NCBI GenBank assembly: GCA_949130485.1
Contig: OX422183.1
Coordinates: 13,552,543-13,616,542, forward strand
Length of the DNA: 64,000 bases
DNA from: Agelas oroides
Taxonomy: Eukaryota > Porifera > Demospongiae > Agelasida > Agelasidae
Direction: 5' to 3'
Under the pieces are notes generated by a model. The model saw nothing but the letters and a program-made list of their open reading frames with translations. It was not told the DNA's origin and did no database searches. Position numbers and translations under genes: made by a program. Positions 37,801 through 47,489 of the stretch are shown piece by piece; positions within the stretch are counted from its first letter, which is position 1; each line of letters starts with the position of its first letter.

Positions 37801-40800
37801 GGCTTGGCATACGATCGCAAGACCTGGGCCTGCCCAATGAGTACAGTCTTGGCCACTGTGGCCTTTCAAGTCGATCTAAGCTTATCTTCAAAGTTCCGAC
37901 CACCACATGAGGGGTTCCGCCAGACCACATCTTAACTAACTTAATTATAAACTGATTATTGGATGTCAATGCCGACAGGAAATGGGGAAAATCCCCAATT
38001 TTACGGACAGTGAACGGATGAAGACTCCCAAAACGGACTGTGCGCTAAAAGTTTACAAAGACAAAGAATTCTATCAGCTTGGATTCCAGGTTTGTTGACC
38101 TTGAAAACACAGGGTTCCCTGCTACCTTAACGGATACCCCTCAACAGTGGACACCCACGATATATCTTCAATACTTCAGCAACCCCTGAATAGCGGACAC
38201 CCCACTACTCCGTATAACGGACAGTTTTGGCGGTCCCAATTGTACGCAAACAATACTCAACGACCCCGATTTAGCGGACACTCGTCGACCTTTTCAGCAA
38301 GATTGTCCACCATTGCTGCTGTAGTTAACAACTTGACATTGGATTAGTGCTGGTACTCGTAGTACTAGCCTCTGCTTAGCCTTCCCTGCCAGCGTACAGC
38401 AAAGGAAAGCTCTGAAAACGCAGCCACGTTGTGCTCAACAGCCCAATTACACAAACCACGCCTACCGGAAAATTTACCGGAAGCCCCTGAGTTAGGGACA
38501 CCTCGCTGTAAGGGACAAAATGTTGTTTCCCAATGGTGTCCGTTATAGAAGGGTTCCACTGTATTTCTAGAGACATTTGCACCACACACATCATAATATT
38601 CTCAAGAATTTATCATCCCATAAAACAACTGTTATAAATTTATCCTGTAGTTGTTAGTCAACAATAGCTGTTGACCATGAGCACATCTTTATCTAATTTC
38701 ACTTAGTCTAGCTGCATACAGACAATTGCATATGAATATGTAGTAGTGTTGAAGCTACCATGAGAAGTTGTATATGTACCTCATTTCTATAGGTGCTACA
38801 GTGCTCCAGAGCAAGTCAGCCAACTTTATAGTTTTTAAGATTTTCTGCCATATTCTAGAAAGCATACAAAGAGGGTCTGTTTTGAGCTCATGAGAGGATA
38901 CAACAAGCACTTGTAAAGCTTTGTGGGAAGTCACATGTTGTCACGTGACTTATATGTGCCACTATGGTTTCACTTCGTGAACTGATTTTGGAAACACTTT
39001 TTAGTTGTGATCTCTTCAGCCAATGCTAGTTAAGAGCTGAAAATTGAAATGAACGTAGTCCATCTGAAGATACACAAATGGTGAGAGGTTGAAAGCTTAA
39101 ACCTAAACAGCGTGGTAACATAATGCTTGCCTCAAAGGAGTAAAATTGTGTTAGTTACAAACTCAATACCCGCTGCTAGTTAAGATCTCAAACTTGCACA
39201 GTATGTGGGCAATGACCTAGTGATGCTACATTGCAAATTTCAACCCTTAGGTACTTTCCAATTCAAAGTTAGAGGAATTTTTTTTGTTAAAACCCCTAAA
39301 TTTAGCCATGCACGTACATGATTGTGTCACTACTGGTATATAGGCCGTTGGTAACATGAAATTCCAAGGTGTGTCATACTATGTTGAGCAGATATGTTGA
39401 ACAATTGGATGTAGAAACTCCCACAGGTAATGTTTGCATACAGCTGCAGACAAAAATTATTGGTGGTAAAAAGAAAACTCTGACTGTTAAATATTCATAC
39501 CACAGCCTCCTGGGCAAGCAGCACAAGAATAGAGATCAAAGACCTAAGAAGTGGCAGAAGAGACATACAATACTTCCATAGTTACACAACAATGGTCAAG
39601 TGTATGTTACATGCACTTAGCAGATGATACTGTCTTGACAAGTTGTGGAGGGTCAGAGTATAAGACTACAGATGATATAAAGCACCACTGTACACTTACA
39701 TAATTTAATATTCCATCAACCTCTCCTGCAGCAGTGGCAATGGGAGTTGTCCTTGACTGGTCACAGTGCAAGTATACTGTAGTGTTTCTGTATAAAATTA
39801 CAGAGATGCAACTATAATACACATGTACGTATTTGTTCTTCATAGTATTTTACTATCAAATTCTGATGTGCTGAGTTTAGAATTACATTTAACCAGAGAT
39901 CAAAATGGATATTACATCAAGACTATATGTAGTGACTATTGTGTTCACTATGATATATGTACCTTGGAGCGCTACCATCTTGACCAGGTCCTGTGTACCG
40001 CAAGAACATTTGTCCTCGGCTATCAGATTGGTCCACTACAACCTGCTCACTTTCATTAGCAATGGCATATGAAGAGCTTGGGTTAAGAGTCTCAAACTGG
40101 CACACCTGTAAATGTATTTAGATAAATAATATATATTATGGTGGAAATGGAAACTTGCCCATTGTCGAAGCCTGCGTAAGACCAAGTTCTGTGAGCTACC
40201 ATGCAGCAGCACAGAAGACTCTTCCTCTCAAAGTTTGGTAGTGATATAGCACTGTAAGCTAGACGGCAAGTATAGTGCCAAGAACACACTATTCAGTAGA
40301 CTCTGGTGTGTTAACCACAGATTGCATGACTATGCCAATGGCAAGACTGCAATGCCTTCATTGCCTTTTAATTATTATTTTTTCCTTACAGACTAGCTGG
40401 TGTCGCTGGAAGTAGCAACTATAGTCCGGCAAGTATTAGACACAGCTAGCTACAATTTATATCAGCTCAATATACAAACATTACTTATAATTTGCAATAA
40501 ATACTTACATATACATTGCTACATGGGGTACTGTTAAAGGTGTAGCAAGGGTTGAAGTCATAGCTGTACTGTCCCTCCAGTAGACCTGTAAATCTGTGTG
40601 TGACATATCACAAGCATGACAAATAATGCAAACTTGATTGGAAAAGTTTAGGGTGGTTACTTACTGAGGGAGAAACTTCTCAACTACAGTTATTTTGCAA
40701 CCAAAATGTTATAATATGTCATGCATGGACACCACTGGAATACAACTGTGATACATAACTGACATAAGGTTGGAGAATAATATCTGTATAAAGCATCTGT

Positions 40801-43800
40801 ACAACCGTAACACACTTTCTCTTTTCAGCAGACTGCTAATTTCCGGTAGAAGTCTGGTGTTGCGCTGAAGAGATACGTATGTACGGTATATACGTATTAC
40901 GTAATTATATAACGTTTCATAAATAAAAAATTTAAAAAATAAAAAAAGTATATGTAGGTGACTGCATCTGTTTAGATTATCTAAGTTTACTTGCTGTAAC
41001 TCAATAGGATATTTCCACCGTCTCTTCCCTGATGTGAACAACATCCAAGCATGCTAGTGGACTTAGCTACACAACACCATGAACAGCACAAGTAACTATG
41101 TTGTGACTGTGGAGCTGTGAGCAACCGCATTAGAGTGGTAAAGCGACACTGAATGGTGATTGGCCACAGCAGAGAGTGGGAAGCGGCTGCAGAAGCGGCT
41201 GGCTGCAGTATAGCGGCGGAAATATGAACGACGGCCAAAGCGTAGCGGAAACTGCGCGGCTTGAAAATGACCGCAGTAAAGCGGAAAGCGGCCGCAATAT
41301 AGCGGAAAGCAGCCGCAATATAGCGGAAAGCGGGCCCTGTAAAGCGGCCACTATGAGTAATTACGGCCGCAATTTCCCAATGCGGTTCATTGACTTCTAG
41401 AGGGCACATCAGTTACGTAAACTGAGAAGCGTAATATCAAGTGATTTGGCACTTAGTTGGACTACCCATGCTGACGTACAATCCATGTTCTTATAGTATC
41501 CTAAATAAATAGGCCCAACACGTGCAAACATAGAAATTTGTAAGCCCAGGAGCTGCATTCAATTGACTCTGTAAGAGGAGACCTCCACCTACTGTTGCCA
41601 TGGAGGTGCATGCATGAAGTGTTCCTGATAAGGTTGGACGTGTTTTCTGTGCACATGACTATGCAGTGGTTCATATATTTACATTCCTACTTCAATAGTG
41701 TTGTACAATCTCTCTCACTCATTTTTTCTTAGGTGATTGGGAGTTTGAAAGTATGGGTGTCTCAAAAATGCATCCAGTTGATCAGGTTTATAGTTAGAGT
41801 GCCAGTAGAACCTTTTCCAGAGGCGGAGACAGCTACCAAGAAGTGGGGGGCTCATGTTCTAATTGTTAAGCTGTGGGGGTGTGGAAACGAGATGATATTG
41901 TATTTCTCTCACTAGTATAAGCCCCCCCTGCCCCCATATATCTCCGCCCCTGATTTCTATATCTGCACCAAGTTGGGATAGTTGGAATCTATACACTCAA
42001 GTAAAGCCTTATTAGCACCTCATTTGCATGCAAATCTCCACCTCAGGATTTGTTGCTTTGAAGTTGGAATACTTCTCATGATCTATGCCCAGAAGTCTTG
42101 ACTGCATCACATATGTACTGTATGCTGTGGTGGAGGCCTGGTATTGAGCTAGTCTTTCCTTTGGAGAGGATCTGGTCACACTGCACCCTTGAAGTTATGG
42201 TACTATGGTCTGAAAATATACAGATGTATGTCAGTTTCACCATCACATTCCAAGCATTTATGTAGCTACTTTCTGATGCTGATTTGATCACTCTCCACAT
42301 AGAATGCCTTACTTTGCCATTATGTCTTAAAAGGATCATTTTCAAGTCTCCTCGTTGATTTGTCTGCTTGGTGTGATGTGGGAGGATGAGGGGGTGAGTC
42401 TTCTTGGTGAGGTAGTACTGAATGCTTCAATCGCATTGGCAGCCACTCAGCAAGAATACTTCTAAGTATGATGAAAAACCACTCAGCATTCCTGTCAGGA
42501 AGAATTTTCTGGTCAACTTCTAATGGAGTTTTGATGGCACATGCTGAGTGGTTGCTGGGTCCATGTGTGACTGAGGCAATCATACCACCTGTGCAGTATG
42601 AATAAAAGACTATTGGGGGTGGTGGTTGTCCGATTGCCATTCGGTTCTTGTAGCTGCTCACATTTTAATGTGGATACATGCATTCCGACACCCATGCAGC
42701 CTTTGTGAATAGGTATCTTAACTTAACTAATTATCTAACTTAACTAGCTACGTCCATAAAACCTAGACTTTTAATATAGTCCCAGACCACAATAGTCTGA
42801 AAACGCAATTATGTGAAGTGTCTGAATATTTTCATGGTTTACAGCAGTATTGCTAGGGTTGTCGTACATGAAAATGTGAGGACTCCACACAACTGAGCAC
42901 ATGTATAGTTTGCAAGGGCAGCAGCTCCTACTTCTGTAGAGAAGTTTGATGGTTGAATTTACAAGTTCACTTGAAAGCATTTACAGCAACACTTTGAACA
43001 ACAAGGTAGTACTTTACAGACCTGCATCTTCCCCTCGGGCTCCCCTCCCACCTCTCTTCTCTCTTACCATCCCTACATCTTGTGCCATTTTACCAACTAA
43101 GCACACAGAACTCGCTACATGCACTTTGGCCTATTCACACCCACTAAAGGAATGCATAACTACACACCAAAAAGACATTCAGTCCTGCTCACTCAAAAGT
43201 TCACAACGTAAGTCACACTTCAACATGCCATACAAACACAGCACTGTTCATGGACTCCACAGCTTCTGTATACAAGACATCTGCCATGCTCAGTAGCGAT
43301 TAAGTTGCAGCCACCCACAACATGCATGACTTCTCCATGCACATCAACATGCACTACACACCCATGCAGCACTATACCCACCCCACTGCCTTCCACATCC
43401 CTCCTATGCACACAAATAAGGTGCAGCTAGTTGGCAAAATGGCACAATATGTAGGGATGGTGTAAAAATAATGTGGTATCATTCCCATCTAGTTTGATTG
43501 GTTTTTGAGGGTTCCATCCCTACATGCATGTGCTTGTTTCCGTTCAGAAAACATTTTTGTGACTTTATCATATAGGTGCATGGCAACTCAGCAGAGTGCT
43601 TGCTAACAGCCTATGAATACCAACTGCTCGGTTGCTAAATGCTCAGTGTATAATGAATTGTGCTTAGTGACACTGTACCAGTACACTCTACTGCATGTAC
43701 CTGCGTCACATGCAGTTCCAGTCATGATATGATGTGAGGCATTAAGTTCTTAGGTTACACTACTGTGGTCTGAGCCTCACTAACACCACATTTTATACCA

Positions 43801-44215
43801 AATTGAATACTAGCTGCATTCTTTTTCTGTGTGCTTGTATGGAATATAGTTAGAGGAGAGGTCAATGGAGCCACATGCAAGCTCCAGGGCAGCATGCCAA
43901 CTCCATGTTGCATGTTGCTTATTACTGTATGTGTTTGCCACTTTCTCCGTCAGTGGTATGATGAACTTTAAACCCAAATGGCTCGGCTTGCCGGTCGAAA
44001 TGCAGAGGCATACAGATCTATTAATTTCCAACCTTACCTCCCTTCATTGCGTACCTTGGGCTTCCGCTGTTGGCTATCGAGGTGAGGTCAATCACACCGT
44101 CTGGGTGGTTGCACACACAGCCAGGTTGACCGGATATACGCGGGCATATCGTTGCCTGCCCATGTATCAGCCACGCCGAGTAGCCGAGCAGAAATAACAT
44201 GGTTAGGAAAACCAT
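31143..44215 (-). CDS. gene 3: kinase-less membrane receptor with MRH, Cys-domain and EGF ectodomain
   Basis: Exons in transcript order: 44215-44055, 40593-40509, 40105-39963, 39787-39700, [missing], 35508-35440, 35080-34770, 34395-34305, 33769-33647, 33540-33412, 33268-33142, 32161-32131, 31898-31143. Phases agree at every junction except between 39700 (phase 0) and 35508 (phase 1), where one or more exons, including the end of the MRH domain, were not found in the transposon-filled 35.5-39.7 kb. Linking the MRH part to the EGF part is therefore an inference; two neighbouring genes remain possible. The protein is predicted to bind a ligand or glycan outside and to signal or sort through its tail; no enzyme domain is present. 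Confidence 0.7.
32131..32161 (-). CDS. gene 3 31-nt juxtamembrane microexon
   Basis: Phase 2 to 0 between TTGCAG and GTAAGT. It encodes FEIHKSLFKN and joins the membrane exon (…RRQEPTM) to DMVDLTYN of the tail. Found by phase, since skipping it breaks the frame. Confidence 0.75.
33142..33268 (-). CDS. gene 3 transmembrane exon
   Basis: Encodes GLSSGVPILAA followed by a strong hydrophobic helix (VLAPTVVLITITTLLCVAV) and the basic KIRRQE cytoplasmic anchor. Phase 1 to 2. A weak relic of such a helix may be present on the minus strand at about 60840-60930. Confidence 0.85.
33412..33540 (-). CDS. gene 3 EGF exon 2
   Basis: A phase 1-1 exon encoding D-I-D-E-C, six cysteines and GYTGDGVIIC at the end. 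Calcium-binding EGF type; membrane-proximal in this receptor. Confidence 0.9.
33647..33769 (-). CDS. gene 3 EGF exon 1
   Basis: A phase 1-1 exon: N-I-N-E-C, TNGGCEHSC, then CSCDTGYHIDGNGFNC. This is the short-spaced NNGGC type, like 53163 and 56313 in gene 2, so both EGF subtypes are present in this receptor family. Confidence 0.9.
34305..34395 (-). CDS. gene 3 linker exon
   Basis: A 91-nt exon (phase 0 to 1) encoding VNVIVNLISTSETLIV and on to IDTSNCS. It completes the Cys-domain module with a further cysteine. Its counterpart in gene 1 was shortened to 22 nt. Confidence 0.8.
34770..35080 (-). CDS. gene 3 exon: unrecognised Cys domain
   Basis: A 311-nt exon (phase 1 to 0), paralogous to 15097-15410. 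Landmarks: [43 protein letters not shown]. Family unknown to me. The high conservation against drifting introns suggests selection on the fold. Confidence 0.85.
35264..35358. mobile_element. 95-bp near-perfect palindrome with 9-bp target duplication
   Basis: Arms of about 44 bp begin TAGCCTCGTTCCCAGGCC and meet at a loop of a few bases, so the element is almost all terminal repeat. Perfect 9-bp duplication GCAACATGC at 35255-35263 and 35359-35367. Same family as 1731-2053 and 36627-37037. It lies in a gene 3 intron. Confidence 0.85.
35440..35508 (-). CDS. gene 3 small Cys-rich exon
   Basis: A 69-nt phase 1-1 exon encoding PCSLSCPNGDSCTGW and ending GCET. Four cysteines in 22 residues. The upstream neighbour exon was not found. 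No counterpart was seen in gene 1. Confidence 0.7.
36119..36320. repeat. interstitial telomere-like TTAGGG repeats
   Basis: TTAGGGTTAGGG and single TTAGGG units recur at 36119-36200 and again at 36294-36318, separated by variant spacers. TTAGGG is the usual animal telomere repeat. The array is degenerate and intragenic, so it is not a chromosome end. Confidence 0.75.
36627..37037. mobile_element. 411-bp inverted-repeat element with 9-bp target duplication
   Basis: Terminal inverted repeats of about 75-80 bp beginning TAGTCTCGT; the inner part of both arms shares GGTCTGGTGAACTGCCTA-like sequence. Perfect 9-bp duplication TACTAGCCC at 36618-36626 and 37038-37046. No coding potential. Same family as 1731-2053. 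Confidence 0.85.
37162..37752. mobile_element. TTAA-flanked MITE
   Basis: Inverted ends of about 45 bp start GGTTACGGGATACAG and contain CTCATTAATATTCAT. Both ends are flanked by TTAA (37158-37161 and 37753-37756), the signature of piggyBac-type or other TTAA-targeting transposases. The interior is non-coding. It abuts the dispersed repeat at 37753. Confidence 0.75.
37753..37935 (-). repeat. dispersed repeat, copy 2
   Basis: Inverted copy of 21144-21447 without the internal 115-bp segment. Its end coincides with the TTAA of the neighbouring MITE, so the MITE may have inserted at the repeat's TTAA. Confidence 0.7.
38109..38561. mobile_element. TA-type MITE of the CAGTGGAACC family
   Basis: The right end reads, inverted, CAGTGGAACCCTTCTATAAC and abuts TA. 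The left end (CAGGGTTCCCTGC, then TTAACGGATACC) is diverged. Repeated TAGCGGACACC and TAACGGACA motifs fill the interior. Related to 49936-50091. Confidence 0.5.
39700..40593 (-). CDS. gene 3 MRH (mannose-6-phosphate receptor homology) exons
   Basis: Exons 40593-40509, 40105-39963 and 39787-39700 join in phase to each other and to exon 1. They encode the MRH landmarks YSYDFNPC, VCQ, MFLRYTGP and TTVYLHCD. MRH domains bind mannose-6-phosphate or high-mannose glycans in lysosomal sorting and ER quality control. Gln in VCQ, Arg in SAPR and Glu in GEVDG stand 45 and 22 residues apart. This equals the spacing of Gln66, Arg111 and Glu133 in the cation-dependent mannose-6-phosphate receptor as I recall them, with a Tyr (LNY) 7 residues further. 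The final exon was not found. Confidence 0.75.
41165..41370. repeat. AGCGG-rich minisatellite
   Basis: Units such as CCGCAATATAGCGGAAAG repeat with about 20-bp period, clearest at 41270-41335. Looser GCGG units lie before and after. It produces repetitive frames on both strands (for example FRYIAAAFRYIAAA), which are artefacts. GC-rich against its surroundings; in gene 3 intron 1. Confidence 0.7.
41819..41954. mobile_element. MITE-like element with GGCGGAGA ends
   Basis: The left end CAGAGGCGGAGACAG and right end (inverted) CAGGGGCGGAGATAT are followed by GGGGGCT or its inverse. About 136 bp, non-coding; similar in style to 5278-5768. Confidence 0.55.
43452..43534. repeat. short inverted repeat TGTAGGGATGG
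   Basis: TGTAGGGATGG at the left is mirrored by CCATCCCTACA at the right, about 80 bp apart. Looser relatives occur near 16240-16310 and 47453. Possibly a MITE; no clear target duplication. Confidence 0.45.
44055..44215 (-). CDS. gene 3 exon 1: signal peptide and start of MRH domain
   Basis: Starts MVFLTMLFLLGYSAWLIHGQ, a clear signal peptide, then ICPRISG, PGCVCNHPDG and VIDLTSIANSGSPR. The Cys-x-Cys, DG and IDLTSI pattern is typical of MRH starts. It ends in phase 2 and joins RFTGLLEGQY in the next exon. The first ATG in frame was used. Confidence 0.8.
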
Positions 44216-44261
44216 TCTCAAACGTAAGGCCTAAGTATAATAAACCGCTAAAAGGCGTTGA

Positions 44262-44276
44262 TCAGTATGTATATAA
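44262..44276 (-). promoter_or_regulatory. possible TATA box of gene 3
   Basis: On the minus strand CTTTATATACATAC lies about 50 bp upstream of the gene 3 start codon. A usable core promoter by position and sequence only. Confidence 0.3.
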
Positions 44277-44684
44277 AGTCTCGCAAGCCACACCAGGACA
44301 ATGATTCAATGACGGAAATGACCACAAGCATGTATTAAAAGCCACAGTTGCATGATTATCAAGGGTGTGGTGTGAAGCTTGGATACTTCGTACGGCTGCG
44401 CTGCCGTTTCCTCCGAGTCCTGGGCATGATTGACTGCTACAACACACTTTACTGGCTGCAACTAGTCTCGCAAGCCAGATCCTTTCCGTTCCTCAACGCC
44501 GATCGCTTTCCGTATCGGTTCCTGCCAGCATTATCTATGCTGCCAGGCGCAGGGTAAACTCGCATTATGCATGTCATACGTATCAGACTGTCGTATGTAA
44601 GGGCGCTTGCTTGGGTAGTGACGCATCTGTGCGCGTGTACCATACCACACCGTCTGTGTGCTTTGACTAGAGAATACGTAGCAT

Positions 44685-44785
44685 GCCGTGACTTGATTGA
44701 ACAAAACAACGCCAAAAGAGGCTTGAGTGAACAAAGAATGCCACGTATAGCGTGAGAGACTTGAGTGAACAAAACGACGCCATGA
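44685..44785. repeat. three copies of TTGAGTGAACAAAACGACGCC-like unit
   Basis: Variants starting TTGATTGAACAAAACAACG, TTGAGTGAACAAAGAATG and TTGAGTGAACAAAACGACG recur with about 35-bp spacing, upstream of gene 3. Function unknown. Confidence 0.6.
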
Positions 44786-44937
44786 AGACTGCATTTGGAA
44801 AGACTGAACCATCCTTCAGCTGAATTAAAGAACAAATAAACTCATCCTATATCTGCAGTGCACTATCAGTGAACTGTGACCAAGAATGGAAATCATCTGT
44901 CCCCTTTCTGTCGTCTCCACTAGAAGTCATAACTTGC

Positions 44938-45011
44938 CAGGGACAATGATCTGCACAATATAGTCTATTCCAATATTCCATGCAACCTGGAAACTCTCAG
45001 CAAAATTGGCC
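44938..45011 (-). CDS. possible exon of unknown minus-strand gene
   Basis: Between acceptor TTATAG and a GC donor (CTG|GCAAGT) is an open 74-nt frame encoding ANFAESFQVAW and IGIDYIVQIIVP. Weak on its own; suggested because a second exon-like segment lies upstream at 46724-46896. Confidence 0.2.
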
Positions 45012-45439
45012 CTATAAGAGTGAGCAGCAGGGTAGCTTACTGACCTGACAGGTAGCAGAGAAGACCAAGAGATCAATATTGAATGTCCTTTGAGCTTTTA
45101 TTCTGACACAGCACATGCAAGATTAAATGTTTTACCAGGCAAATGAGTGTAGGAAAGGGCCCGGAGCATTTTATAACACCGATATATATAGAGAGGGTGA
45201 ATGTGTGTGAATTATAGTGTGTCCTGCAGCTCCTGCTGAAGTCACCGAAATAATTGAACATCAATAGTGGCGTGTTGAACTATAGCAGCTCTCCTACAAC
45301 TGACATTTCTTGTGCAAATAGCTAGTGCAAATAGCTATACCTTTACTAGCCCACTGCAAAATCTGACATACCTGAATCAACCTTGTGAAATAGCTTTCTC
45401 CCTGGCAAGTACAGGGACAGGCGGGGCAAGAATTTTCAA

Positions 45440-46400
45440 CTGTACACACAGTATGCAGGTCAAAACAGGCAGAGGTCCCCATCTGTCATACAACCAGACA
45501 AGCTACCAGCAGTACAACCGACCAGGCCAAAAACCACTCTTCCACGAGCCATGACTGCCCACATCACCATCAGTCCAAAGACCCCAACAGAGAAAGTATT
45601 AGAGGTGCTACACGCGCTTCCCAAGACTCTGATCCCAAGTCTGGGGATACCTCTAGACATGGATATTGCAAGACAGGAAGCTCAACGACCCGTGGGAGCC
45701 AGACTTCAGGATTCGAGTCCTCCCAAATTGGCAAGCCATATCCGACGACCCCTGGATCGTAAATGCAATAAGGGGATACAGTTTGGAACTAAGTAACATC
45801 CACACCAAGGCAGCATCACCCAGCACCACCCATAGCCCTCAATCAGGAAAAATCAGCTGCGCTCACCGCATGCTAGAGATAGACAAACTGTTGCTAAAAG
45901 AAGCAATCAGCCCAGTCGAAGCCTCTCCAGGCAAATTTCAGAGTCCAATTTTCCTGGTTCCCAAGGCAGATGGGTCTTGGCGCCCCGTAATCAACCTTTG
46001 GGACCTCAACTCACACATTGCCCAGCACCACTTCAAGATGGAGGGTATCAGGACTGTGAAGGGGCTTATGCGAAAAGGAGACTGCATGGCTAACAAAGCT
46101 CGATTTGAAGGATGCCTATCTTTCAGTGCCAATGAATCAGGCACACACACACCTTCTGAGGTTTCAATGGCAGAGCCAAACATATCAATTCGACACTCTT
46201 CCTTTCGGGCTCTCCAGCACCCCTTACGCTTTCACGAAGCTCCTCAAGCCGGCTGTGGCAATTCTGAGAAGGTTGGGAATCAGGGTCGTTCTTTACTTAG
46301 ACGACATGCTGATCATGGCAAGCTCCAAGGAGGAAGCTCGAGCCAACCTAGCAACAGCAATACATCTCTTGACAGATGTCCATCCTGGAGTATAACATTT
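45440..46400 (+). pseudogene. decayed DIRS-like reverse transcriptase fragment
   Basis: Two frames carry one reverse transcriptase: 45666-46093 (DPWIVNAIRGYSLEL, then FLVPKADGSWRPVINLWDLN) and 46098-46395 (KDAYLSVPM, FDTLPFGLSSTPYAFTK, catalytic VLYLDDMLIM). A one-base shift near 46093 separates them. The SWRPVINL, KDAYLSVP and YLDD set, with DPWI and GY upstream, recalls DIRS-type elements. RNase H and a tyrosine recombinase were not seen, so the copy is 3'-truncated and inactive. Confidence 0.65.
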
Positions 46401-46723
46401 GCATTTTGGAAAGTGTTTGCATGAAAGTGCACTCCAACTCTTCCATACTAGCATTGGTATATAGCTACCCACAAGACTTCTAAAAATTAATGTGTCTATG
46501 GGTGTAATCACCAAAATTGTAAACACGCATGCACCGGTATTTATGCAATTGAATTTACTAAGTCAAAAATAATGTAGATAGCAGCAGTGGCATAAAGGAC
46601 AAGCTCTTGCAGGCAGCCCTCTGTAGCCTGGGAAACAAGAGGGTGAGTCTTTTCACTGCTGCTGGTCTAAACAAACAGTTGACACGCAGCAAACATGTGC
46701 ACAAACTCATTAGTTGAACTCAC

Positions 46724-46896
46724 GATGGGACCTATAAAAATAACAGACAGTGGGTCAATTCCATAATTGCTTTCTCTTGTTAACTGGCCACCATATGCAT
46801 CTTGCTCAAACTGCATTACAACATGTGCTGTGGAAAAAGGTGGAATCATGCTTAACAAGTATGGTGTCCCTTGCTGCCCAACAAGGATTACAATAG
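46724..46896 (-). CDS. probable isolated exon, function unknown
   Basis: A 173-nt open frame between AAACAG and GTGAGT. It encodes IVILVGQQGTPYLL, then PPFSTAHVVMQFEQD and NYGIDPLSVIFIGPI. Both splice sites are good and no stop is present. I do not recognise a family. It may belong to a minus-strand gene disrupted by the DIRS-like insertion. Confidence 0.35.
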
Positions 46897-47201
46897 CTGT
46901 TTCAAGATTGAATTAAGTTAACAGTAGCTGGCCAAGACACTTGTATTGCAACCTAACACAACGTTTCACAGTTTCATCTCTCATATCATTGATCTGGTTT
47001 GCTTCCATCTATATTACCTAAATTAATGCTTAAGTGGGTAAATGATTCTCAGATTTACATCAAGCCAAATGTGTTCTGCTCGTGGACTTTCTTGTGAAAC
47101 TGTCCTATGATAGGGAACCTTTTAATGTTTAACATAGAAACCTGCCAATTCCTGCCAAACATTAGCTAAGAATGAGATCTTGAACACTAATAGCTACTGC
47201 A

Positions 47202-47365
47202 ATGCAATATAGAAAGCAGGAAATGAAAATGAAATGGAACTGGAAATGGAAACTGGAAACAGAAATGGAAATGCAACCTCTTAATTCTTGTAGCCCTAGC
47301 ATGTTTATTGGGGCATATGGGAAAGCAGGAAATGGAAATTGGAAACGGAAATGGGAACAAAACAA
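47202..47365. repeat. GGAAATGGAAA polypurine tract
   Basis: Strings of (T)GGAAA and GAAATGGAA units at 47217-47275 and 47325-47365. The complementary pyrimidine tract recurs at 48075-48150 and 48650-48685, with GGGCATATGG shared next to each. They are the outer parts of the inverted repeat between. Confidence 0.7.
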
Positions 47366-47489
47366 AACAACCAATCACTGGTGCAATGTTTTCTTCATGG
47401 TGTGCTTAGTCATTACTCATGTATCAGAGAGTCGGTAGACTCTCTATGTAGGGATGGCGCCGACACAATATATGCAATACTTAAGTCTT

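Noticed and set aside
39369..39581. 70-codon basic open frame on the plus strand
   Set aside because: Inside the gene 3 region on the opposite strand, no family or splice support.
41130..41400. Open frames on both strands with FRYIAAAF-like repeats
   Set aside because: Produced by the AGCGG minisatellite; no splice or start context.
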